From Duganella callida (GTDB taxonomy: Bacteria; Pseudomonadota; Gammaproteobacteria; Burkholderiales; Burkholderiaceae_D), in NCBI RefSeq assembly GCF_004614165.1, contig NZ_SPVG01000250.1:1-64000 (forward strand): a stretch of 64,000 bases of DNA. Reading direction: 5' to 3'. Both the position numbers and the translations under genes were made by a program. The notes beneath the pieces are model-generated. The model ran no database searches, was not told the DNA's origin, and worked only from the letters and a program-made list of their open reading frames with translations. Below are positions 25,538 through 32,563 of this stretch, one piece after another. How positions within the stretch are numbered: the stretch's first letter is position 1; each line of letters starts with the position of its first letter.

Positions 25538-26167
25538 TCAGGCCAGTTCCGGCGTGGCCACCGCGCCGTATGCGCGATTGACTTCGTTCAGCGAGAACAG
25601 GTTGGGGCCATTGGTCTGGGCATCGACGGCTTCCTCGTCGTGCGCCAGGCTGCGGTAGGTCAGCGGTGCTTCATAGCGGATACGCTCATCTTCGCTCACC
25701 TTGCCGTCATGGTTGGTATCGGCCGCCATTTCCGAATCCGGCGGCGGCACACCCAGCACGCCGTCTTCGCCGACGCCTGGCAGCGGCTCCGGCGACAGCA
25801 GCGGGTTGTTTTCCACGCCCTGGGTTTTCGCTTCGGCGCCGAAGCGGGCCTGGAAAATCTGCGTCTCCGGACGTTCCGTCAGTTTTTTCAGACCTTCGTC
25901 GAACTGCTGCAACGCGGTCTTCAGCGACTGATCCTGCGACACGGCCTTGACCAGCGCATTCGCCTGAAACCCGGTGTTGGTGGTATTGCTGGTATTGGTC
26001 TGCAGGGGACTGGTGGCGTTAAAGCCCGGCAGCGACAGATAGGCAGCGACCGATGCGCTCAGGTCCGCATTGCTGCCATTGTCGGTGACCTTCGCGGGTT
26101 CGACCGCCTTCCCGGCCACCAAAGCCGCGGACAGGGTAGCACCGCCAATGTTGTTCACCATAATCAT
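25538..26167 (-). CDS. EF-hand protein of unknown function
   Basis: A 209-residue protein starting at ATG 26167 (MIMVNNIGG) with GGAG upstream; the frame is open 15 bp further. The N-terminal two thirds are Ser/Thr/Ala/Asn-rich and low in complexity, then helical (ALVKAVSQDQSLKTALQQFDEGL). One canonical EF-hand loop is present, DTNHDGKVSEDE (about residues 155-166), with Asp, Asn, Asp and Glu at the ligand positions. No signal peptide is obvious. Calcium binding is likely; the role is unknown. It shares a terminator with the peroxidase gene. Confidence 0.75.
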   Translation of the reverse strand: MIMVNNIGGATLSAALVAGKAVEPAKVTDNGSNADLSASVAAYLSLPGFNATSPLQTNTSNTTNTGFQANALVKAVSQDQSLKTALQQFDEGLKKLTERPETQIFQARFGAEAKTQGVENNPLLSPEPLPGVGEDGVLGVPPPDSEMAADTNHDGKVSEDERIRYEAPLTYRSLAHDEEAVDAQTNGPNLFSLNEVNRAYGAVATPELA

Positions 26168-26561
26168 AATTGACTCCTGCAAGAGAATTCCTCACCCCTG
26201 CATTCTATCAGCGTTTTGGCAAGAGTTTCCATTTCATGCAGGCATCTACCGTAAAAAAGTACTCTTTTCCGTAAAAAAACTTGCTTTACAACACTATGTC
26301 GATTGATAAAACTTATTGTTGTTTTAGTTTGATAGATTTACATGCATTTACATGCCAAACACGCAACAATCGGCACGATAGTCCATTGTCAAAGTGGTCA
26401 GGCCACCGTAGAATTGGTCGACCACTGCATCACAGATTTTTGACCAACCGCGAGCTCGGCCGTCCTCCGGCCCTCCTTTCGGTGGCACGGCATACGCGAG
26501 GTGTGCCGACCGGCGTCCGACACAGACCGGCGTCGTTGAACTCAAACTATCTGGAGACAAA
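26168..26561. other. 394-bp intergenic region with short repeats
   Basis: No convincing gene. The left part is AT-rich and holds CCGTAAAAAA twice with a 20-bp period (26249-26258, 26269-26278) and the tandem 10-mer ATTTACATGC (26336-26355). A GTGGTC/GACCAC inverted pair lies at 26394-26425. The right part carries a sigma-54-like promoter before the PEP-CTERM gene. The short frames on both strands have no ribosome sites or recognisable domains. Confidence 0.55.
26483..26497 (+). promoter_or_regulatory. Sigma-54-like promoter before the PEP-CTERM gene
   Basis: TGGCAC (26483-26488), five bases, then ACGC (26494-26497). The -24 GG and -12 GC dinucleotides have the exact consensus spacing of TGGCAC-N5-TTGC; only the two T residues before the GC differ. 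It lies about 65 bp before the ATG at 26562. PEP-CTERM systems often include the PrsK/PrsR pair, in which PrsR is a sigma-54 activator. Confidence 0.45.
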
Positions 26562-27116
26562 ATGCATATCACCTTACGCAAAGCCGCTGCCGCGGCATGC
26601 CTGCTGCTGGCCGCCGGTTCGGCGCAGTCGGCCGATCCGCTGAAGAACGCCGTCATCACCGCCAGCTACAGCGGCGGCGACATCCTCGGCATCAGCGACA
26701 ACTATGGCGGCAGCAATGTCAGCGCCCTCGATCCGCTCAATACCAGCGTTGAATTCTTTACGGCCGACGCCATGTTCGGATTCGACTTCGCGGCCGACGG
26801 CCGTCTGACCATCTACAACAACAGCAGCATCCCCGCCGGCGCCTACAAGGTCAGCTTCGATTTCGGCGGCACGCTGAACGCCGACATCAAGAGCTTCACC
26901 GTCAGCGATGCCGGCGTCACCGGCGGCGCACCGGTGCTCAGCATCGTCAACCCGCATACGATCACCCTCGATCTGAGCGCGGTGGAATGGAACGGCGATT
27001 TCAACCCGCTGCAGACCTCCATCACGCTGGCGGCCGCGGTGCCCGAACCGGCCAGCGTGACCATGCTGATGGCCGGCCTGCTCGGGCTGGGACTGCGCGC
27101 ACGCCGCCGCGGCTAA
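26562..27116 (+). CDS. PEP-CTERM sorting-signal protein
   Basis: A 184-residue exported protein with a Sec signal (ending AGSAQSA-D). The mature domain is rich in beta-strand, Gly and Asn, and the C-terminus (about 160-184) is a PEP-CTERM tag: VPEPAS, a hydrophobic helix (MLMAGLLGLGL) and a basic tail RARRRG. Exosortase/EpsH removes such tags during export of surface or matrix proteins; that enzyme is not in the window. GGAGA precedes the ATG. It lies 30 bp upstream of the pectinase gene, so co-transcription is possible. The mature function is unknown. Confidence 0.85.
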   Translation: MHITLRKAAAAACLLLAAGSAQSADPLKNAVITASYSGGDILGISDNYGGSNVSALDPLNTSVEFFTADAMFGFDFAADGRLTIYNNSSIPAGAYKVSFDFGGTLNADIKSFTVSDAGVTGGAPVLSIVNPHTITLDLSAVEWNGDFNPLQTSITLAAAVPEPASVTMLMAGLLGLGLRARRRG

Positions 27117-27146
27117 GCGCCCTCTGACAACTCAAGGAGTAAAAAC

Positions 27147-30100
27147 ATGAAACTCTACCGTTTCAGGGCCGCGCTACGCCTGTCGATGCTGATGCTGGCC
27201 ACCGCCGTCAATGCGGCCACCATCGATCCCGCACTGCAAACCGCGCCGGCCGATGGCTTTGGCAGCGGCACGGTCGGCGGTTCGGCCGCGCTGACGTCGC
27301 AGATTTATACCGTTTCCACCCGCCCCCAGCTGCTGGCGGCGATACAGCGCGGCGGCGTGAACCCGAAAATCATCAAGCTGGCCGGCACCATCGACATGAC
27401 GGAAGGCGTGCCGTATGCGAATACCGGCGACCAGGCCATCCGCGGCCTGATACGCCTGCCCAGCAATACCACGCTGATCGGCGCCGATGCCAATGCAGGC
27501 ATCGTCAACGGCCATATCGTGGTGTCCAATGTCTCGCAGATCATCATCCGTAACCTGAAGATCGTGAACCCTTGCGATGTGGGGCCGGTCTGGGATCCGA
27601 CCGACGGCGCGCTGGGCAACTGGAATTCCGCTTACGACGGCATCGGCGTCACCGGCTCGGACCACGTCTGGGTCGATCACGTCAGCTTCACCGATGGCGC
27701 CATGAGCGACGATCTGCTGCCGGTCGAGAATGGCCAGATCAAGCAATGCCACGACGGCGCGCTGGACATCACCAACGCATCGGATTACGTGACGGTGTCG
27801 TACAACGTGTTCGGCCAGCACCGTAAAAATAATCTGATCGGTTCCAGCGACACGGCGACCGGGGACAACGGCAAGCTGCACATCACGTTCAGTAACAACG
27901 TGTTCCGCGACATCGTCAGCCGCGCGCCGCGGGTGCGCTTCGGCCAGGTCCACGTCTACAACAACTACTTCGTCGGCAGCAAATCGCATCCCGCCTACCC
28001 GTACGAATACAGCATCGGGGTGGGGCAGCAGGCGCAGATCCTGTCCAACAACAATGTGTTCGAAATCGCCGGCGTGACGCGCTGCGACGAGGTGGTGGAG
28101 CCCATCGGCGGCACCATCCCGGGCGCGTTCAGGGATGCCGGCTCGGTGTTGAACGGCGCCGCGCTGGCCGGCTGCTCGACGCCGAACAGCGTCGCCTACA
28201 GCGTGCCGTATGCCTACAGCGCGCGGCCGGTGGCGCTGGTCAAGGCCAATGCGATTGCGCAGGCGGGCGCCGGCAAGCTGACGTCCGCCATCAGCGGCAG
28301 CGGCAATGTCACGCCCGATCCGACCGTCACCCTCACCTGCCCCGCCACCGGTTTGTATTTCTGCGACGACTTCCAGAACAGCAGCATGGCCAACTGGAAC
28401 CTGCTGCCGGTGGCAGGCCCGAACGGCAGCTTCGGCGTCAAGGCGGAAAGCGTGGGCGCATCCAACATCGTGATGCAGTATACCGCGGCCTCCACCGGCG
28501 GCGTGCTGGCGACGCTGAAGGCGTCCGCCATGGCCAACGTGCCGACCGCCGACTATTACGTCGAAGCGCGCATCAAGCCCATGACCAACAGCACCACCAG
28601 CAACAAGCTGCTGTACCTGCTGACGCGCTACAAGGACGCCAGCAACTGGTACGGCGCCGGCCTGAACGTACAGAACGCCACCACCAGCACCCAGGTGGAA
28701 ATCGCCAAAATGCTGGCCGGCACGCTGACCCGGCCCAAGCAGGTGAAGAAGTCGATCCAGATGGATGCGCAGTTCTACACCGTGCGCTTCGAGATGATCG
28801 GCACCACGCTGACCGTCTACCTGGACGGCGAGGCGCTGGGCAGCGTCACCGACAGCGCCTTCGCCGAGCGCGGCGTGATCGGCCTGTACACCGCCAACAA
28901 GTCGTTCCAGATCGATGATGTGCGCATCGGCGATCCATCGCTCAAGCCTTCGCAGCTGACCTTGAACCCGGCCACGCCAAGCTACGCGGCGGAAGTGGGC
29001 GATGCGCCGCTGGCGGTCGGCGTCACCGCCGTCAAGCCCGATGGCTCGCTGGACAGCTTCAGCGCCGCTTCCAGCAATCCGGCCGTGGCCGCGGTGGCGA
29101 TCAATGGCACCACGCTGACCGTCACCCCGGTCGGCGCCGGCAACGCCACCATCAGCGTCACCAGCGACTCCGATTCCACCCTGCAGCGCGTGATCGCCGC
29201 CACCATCAGCCCGCAGTTCGTGCAGCCGACGCAGAGCTACGCGCTCGGCGGCGCCGCCCTGCCGGCCGCACACGCCGACGCCATCAACATCGACGCTTCG
29301 CTGTCGCTGACGTTTGATAATCCGCCGGTCCTGGGCGCCGGCGGTACCATCCGCATCTTCCGCAAGGCCGATAACGCGCAGGTGGATGTGATACGGCTGT
29401 CCGGCGAGACCGATGTCCTGGGCTATCCTGGTCAGGCGAACGTCCGCAAGGTGAACACCACGCCCGTCAGCATCAGCGGCAACACCGTCACCATCAAGCC
29501 GCACGCCAACAAGCTCGCTTACGGCACCGAGTACTACGTCGCCATCGCCAACGGCGTGCTGACCGGCGCCTCGCTGGGCGGCGTGCCGTTCGTCGGCATC
29601 GGCAAGCTGGGCGACTGGTCGTTCACCACCCGCGACAGCGGCCCCGCGACCGGCAGCACCAGCCTGACCGTGGGCGCCGGCAGCGATGCGGACTTCAACA
29701 CCGTACAGGGCGCGCTCAACTTCGCCATGCAGGAAAGCCAGGCCACGCCGGTCACCATCAACGTCCGCGACGGCGTCTACAACGAGCTGCTCTACCTGCG
29801 CGGCAAGGACAACGTTACGCTGAAAGGTGAAAGCCGCGACGGCGCCATCATCCAGTACACCAACTACGACACGCTCAACACCGGCTCCGGCGCCAGCCAG
29901 ACCAGCGCCGACGCGGCGGCTGCCGGCGGCCGCGCGGTGATGCTGGTGGAATCGTCCGACATGCTGGTGCTGGACACCATCACGCTGAGGAACACCACGC
30001 TGCGCTCCGGCGCCATCTCGGCGCAGGCGGAAACCATCTACTTCAATGCCGACACCGGCCGCCTGGTCGCCAAAAACGCCAACTTCTACAGCGAGCAGGA

Positions 30101-30689
30101 TACGCTGAACCTGAAGGGCTACGCCTGGTTCTATCACAGCCTGGTGGCGGGCAACGTCGACTTCATCTGGGGCAGCAGCCGCGCCGCCCTGTTCGAGGAA
30201 AGCGAGATCCGCTCGGTGGGCGACACCAGCAATGCCGGCAGCGGCGGCTACATCCTGCAAGCGCGCGCCGCCAATGCAGGCGACAAGGGCTACGTCTTCC
30301 TCAACAGCCGCCTGACGCACGGCGCCGGACCCGGACCGCTGCATGGCGACGTACCGACCGGCGCCACCTACCTGGCGCGCAGCGCCGGCAATGCCGCGTA
30401 CTGGGACAACATCGCCTTCATCAACACGCGGATGGACAGTCACATCGCCGCCGTGGGCTGGGCGGCCGCCGGCGTGAACAGCCAGCCGGCCCCGAACCCG
30501 GCCGTGGCCAGCGCCGCCAGCGGCTGGCGCGAGTACGGCAGCACCACGCTGTCCGGTGAGCCGATCAACCTGGCGGCGCGCGTCGGCGGCTTCCAGCTCA
30601 GCGCCAGCGACGTGGCGGCCGGCTTTGCCGACCGCGCCAGGGTGTTTGCCGCCTACGGCAACGGCATGGGCTGGAATCCCCAGCCCTGA
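27147..30689 (+). CDS. Bifunctional pectate lyase (PL1) / pectin methylesterase (CE8)
   Basis: A 1180-residue secreted fusion with a signal peptide (about 1-23). The PL1 pectate lyase domain (about 50-380) has VWVDHVSF at 174, DGALDI, HRKNNLIG and RAPRVRFG (259-266) with the catalytic-type Arg. A jelly-roll/LamG-like domain follows (about 395-600), then Ig-like domains (about 600-690 and 695-830). The C-terminal pectinesterase (about 838-1180) has SEQDTLN (Asp 985) and NVDFIWGSSRA (Asp 1005), matching the acid/base and nucleophile Asp of CE8. The esterase would demethylate pectin for the lyase to cut. Single-chain PL1-CE8 proteins are uncommon but known. A sugar-symporter pair follows. Confidence 0.93.
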   Translation: MKLYRFRAALRLSMLMLATAVNAATIDPALQTAPADGFGSGTVGGSAALTSQIYTVSTRPQLLAAIQRGGVNPKIIKLAGTIDMTEGVPYANTGDQAIRGLIRLPSNTTLIGADANAGIVNGHIVVSNVSQIIIRNLKIVNPCDVGPVWDPTDGALGNWNSAYDGIGVTGSDHVWVDHVSFTDGAMSDDLLPVENGQIKQCHDGALDITNASDYVTVSYNVFGQHRKNNLIGSSDTATGDNGKLHITFSNNVFRDIVSRAPRVRFGQVHVYNNYFVGSKSHPAYPYEYSIGVGQQAQILSNNNVFEIAGVTRCDEVVEPIGGTIPGAFRDAGSVLNGAALAGCSTPNSVAYSVPYAYSARPVALVKANAIAQAGAGKLTSAISGSGNVTPDPTVTLTCPATGLYFCDDFQNSSMANWNLLPVAGPNGSFGVKAESVGASNIVMQYTAASTGGVLATLKASAMANVPTADYYVEARIKPMTNSTTSNKLLYLLTRYKDASNWYGAGLNVQNATTSTQVEIAKMLAGTLTRPKQVKKSIQMDAQFYTVRFEMIGTTLTVYLDGEALGSVTDSAFAERGVIGLYTANKSFQIDDVRIGDPSLKPSQLTLNPATPSYAAEVGDAPLAVGVTAVKPDGSLDSFSAASSNPAVAAVAINGTTLTVTPVGAGNATISVTSDSDSTLQRVIAATISPQFVQPTQSYALGGAALPAAHADAINIDASLSLTFDNPPVLGAGGTIRIFRKADNAQVDVIRLSGETDVLGYPGQANVRKVNTTPVSISGNTVTIKPHANKLAYGTEYYVAIANGVLTGASLGGVPFVGIGKLGDWSFTTRDSGPATGSTSLTVGAGSDADFNTVQGALNFAMQESQATPVTINVRDGVYNELLYLRGKDNVTLKGESRDGAIIQYTNYDTLNTGSGASQTSADAAAAGGRAVMLVESSDMLVLDTITLRNTTLRSGAISAQAETIYFNADTGRLVAKNANFYSEQDTLNLKGYAWFYHSLVAGNVDFIWGSSRAALFEESEIRSVGDTSNAGSGGYILQARAANAGDKGYVFLNSRLTHGAGPGPLHGDVPTGATYLARSAGNAAYWDNIAFINTRMDSHIAAVGWAAAGVNSQPAPNPAVASAASGWREYGSTTLSGEPINLAARVGGFQLSASDVAAGFADRARVFAAYGNGMGWNPQP

Positions 30690-30817
30690 GGACCCCAATC
30701 GGGGGATGCGCGGCAAGCTCTCTTTTTATATGATAGATTGTTTCATCGGCGCGAGACCGTTGGTTAAAAGCGCAAAGGTCTCCGCCGCCAATAACAATCC
30801 TAATCAAGGAGTCCCTT

Positions 30818-30997
30818 ATGCGCTTCCTGCTGCTCATCCCCTTTATCGGCCTGCTGTGGCTGCCTTTCTATAACCAGGAACTGCCGTCGCTGTTCGGCTT
30901 CCCGTTCTTTTACTGGTATCAGTTCCTGTGGGTGCCGCTGACGGCGCTCATCATCTGGCTCGTCTACCAGAACGATTTGAAGCAGGGAGTCGAATGA
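30818..30997 (+). CDS. DUF3311 small membrane protein
   Basis: A 59-residue protein with two transmembrane helices (FLLLIPFIGLLWLPFY and FLWVPLTALIIWLVY) and a short polar C-terminus. AAGGAG lies 6 bp before the ATG. DUF3311 proteins are regularly encoded immediately before sodium-solute symporters, as here: the symporter ATG overlaps its stop (ATGA). It is probably a small accessory subunit or stabiliser of the transporter, as suggested by gene order only. Confidence 0.85.
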   Translation: MRFLLLIPFIGLLWLPFYNQELPSLFGFPFFYWYQFLWVPLTALIIWLVYQNDLKQGVE

Positions 30998-32475
30998 TGG
31001 GCGAGAACGTCAACTGGACCGCGTTAGGCGTCTTCATCTTCTTCTTTGCGCTGGTGACGGTGATGGGCTTCTGGGCCTCGCGCTGGCAGAGCGGCAAGGA
31101 AAACAAGGGCGCCCACCTCGACGAATGGGGCCTGGGCGGCCGCAACTTCGGCACCTGGATCACCTGGTTCCTGGTCGGCGGCGACTTCTACACCGCCTAC
31201 ACCGTGATCGCCGTGCCGGCGCTGGTGTACGCGGTCGGCGCCTACGGCTTCTTCGCGCTGCCGTACACGATTCTGGTCTACCCCATCGTCTACACCATCA
31301 TGCCCAAGCTGTGGCACGCCGCCCAGAAGGCCGGCCATGTCACCGCCGCCGACGTGGTGTTCGGCCGCTATCGTTCCCGTCCGCTGGAATTCGCCATCGC
31401 GCTGACCGGCGTGATCGCCACCATGCCGTACATCGCGCTGCAACTGGTCGGCATGGAAGTGGTGATCAAGGCGCTGGGCCTGACCGGCGAGCTGCCGCTG
31501 GCCGCCGCCTTCGTGATCCTGGCGCTGTACACCTACTCGGCCGGCCTGCGCGCGCCGGCGCTGATCGCCTTCGTCAAGGACCTGATGATCTACATCGTGG
31601 TGCTGGTGGCGGTGGTGCTGGTGCCGGCCAAGCTGGGCGGCTACGGCGCGGTGTTCTCCGCCGCCGGCGACGCGTTCGCGGCCAAGGGCGGCGCCACCGG
31701 CCTGACGCTGAAACCGGCGCAGGTGCTGCCGTTCGCCACGCTGGCCCTGGGTTCGGCCATGGCGGCGTTCATGTATCCGCACACGCTGACCGGCATCTTT
31801 GCCGCCAAGAGCGCGGACACCATCCGCAAGAACGCCGTGTTCCTGCCGGCTTATACCATCCTGCTCGGCCTGATCGCGCTGCTGGGCTTCATGGCGTATG
31901 CCGCCAAGATCCACGTCGCCACCAATAACGACGTGGTGCCGGCGCTGTTCAACGCCCTGTTCCCGAGCTGGTTCGCCGGCTTCGCCTTCTCGGCCATCGC
32001 CATCGGCGCGCTGGTGCCGGCGGCCGTGATGTCGATCGGCGCGGCGAATCTGTTCACGCGTAACTTCTGGAAGCCGTACGTGAACCCGAACATCCAGCCG
32101 GACGGCGAGGCCAAGGTGGCCAAGCTGGTGTCGCTGGTGGTCAAGGTCGGCGCGCTGGTCTGCATCCTGTTCCTGCCGACCAAATTCGCGCTGGACCTGC
32201 AGCTGCTGGGCGGCGTCTGGATCCTGCAGACCTTCCCGTCGGTGGTGTTCGGCCTGTTCTTCGGCTGGTTCGGCGCGCGTGCGCTGCTGAGCGGCTGGGC
32301 GGTCGGCATCATCACCGGCAGCTACCTGGCGATCAGCGACGGCATCAAGCCGGTGCACACCCTGGTGTTCGGCAGCGACAGCTACACCCTGTACACCGGA
32401 CTGCTGGCATTGGCCGTCAACATCGTCATCGCCGTCATCGTGCAGGTCGTGGCGGGAGGCAAACGCGCGGCGTAG
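30994..32475 (+). CDS. Sodium:solute symporter (SSS family)
   Basis: A 493-residue transporter with about 13 transmembrane helices. SSS hallmarks are the early GRNFGTWITWFLVGGDFYTAYT, MPYIALQLVGMEVVIKALG, and the TM8 region FAFSAIAIGALVPAAVMSIGAANLFTRN. The start is ATG 30994 (ATGATG, either codon), preceded by GGGAG and overlapping the DUF3311 stop. It imports a solute with sodium. The substrate is not clear: members carry organic acids, pantothenate, amino acids or sugars. Position behind the pectinase gene suggests uronate or an oligogalacturonide product, as inference only. Confidence 0.9.
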   Translation: MMGENVNWTALGVFIFFFALVTVMGFWASRWQSGKENKGAHLDEWGLGGRNFGTWITWFLVGGDFYTAYTVIAVPALVYAVGAYGFFALPYTILVYPIVYTIMPKLWHAAQKAGHVTAADVVFGRYRSRPLEFAIALTGVIATMPYIALQLVGMEVVIKALGLTGELPLAAAFVILALYTYSAGLRAPALIAFVKDLMIYIVVLVAVVLVPAKLGGYGAVFSAAGDAFAAKGGATGLTLKPAQVLPFATLALGSAMAAFMYPHTLTGIFAAKSADTIRKNAVFLPAYTILLGLIALLGFMAYAAKIHVATNNDVVPALFNALFPSWFAGFAFSAIAIGALVPAAVMSIGAANLFTRNFWKPYVNPNIQPDGEAKVAKLVSLVVKVGALVCILFLPTKFALDLQLLGGVWILQTFPSVVFGLFFGWFGARALLSGWAVGIITGSYLAISDGIKPVHTLVFGSDSYTLYTGLLALAVNIVIAVIVQVVAGGKRAA

Positions 32476-32508
32476 TGTCATCATTTCGTCACAAGAATGG
32501 GGTAGCAT
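32475..32508 (+). promoter_or_regulatory. Pho-box-like promoter of the second phosphatase gene
   Basis: GTGTCAT (32475-32481), a 4-bp spacer, TCGTCAC (32486-32492), then ten bases and TAGCAT (32503-32508) as a weak -10. This is the same repeat-4-repeat-10-hexamer layout as the element at 22908-22941 and as the E. coli phoA promoter. It begins on the last base of the symporter stop codon. Confidence 0.55.
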
Positions 32509-32546
32509 GCCGCACACGCGTGCTACGCTTTGCGGCATGCTGCCCC
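32499..32546 (+). repeat. Long 16-bp hairpin between symporter and phosphatase genes
   Basis: GGGGTAGCATGCCGCA (32499-32514) pairs over all 16 bases with TGCGGCATGCTGCCCC (32531-32546), with one G-U pair in RNA and a 16-nt loop. No T-run follows, so it is not a classical terminator. In read-through transcripts it could block Rho, stabilise the upstream mRNA or attenuate the phosphatase gene. A transcript from the Pho-like promoter would start in the loop and lack the left arm. Confidence 0.75.
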
Positions 32547-32563
32547 AGTTCAACTTGACGACA

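Noticed and set aside
26281-26643. Short plus-strand frame upstream of the PEP-CTERM gene
   Set aside because: No ribosome site, mixed composition, and it runs out of frame into the PEP-CTERM gene.
30690-30712. CCCC-AATC-GGGG hairpin after the pectinase gene
   Set aside because: A 4-bp stem with no adjacent T-run; too weak to call a terminator.
27174-30716. 1180-residue open frame antisense to the pectinase gene
   Set aside because: Same codon register mirrored from a GC-rich gene; no ribosome site, signal or domain.
30753-30782. GAGACC/GGTCTC inverted pair before the DUF3311 gene
   Set aside because: Only 6-bp arms with an 18-bp gap; expected by chance in this composition, and no promoter elements line up with it.
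32507-32563. Upstream extension of the phosphatase frame to 32507
   Set aside because: It would translate the long hairpin, has no ribosome site, and would push the signal peptide away from the N-terminus.
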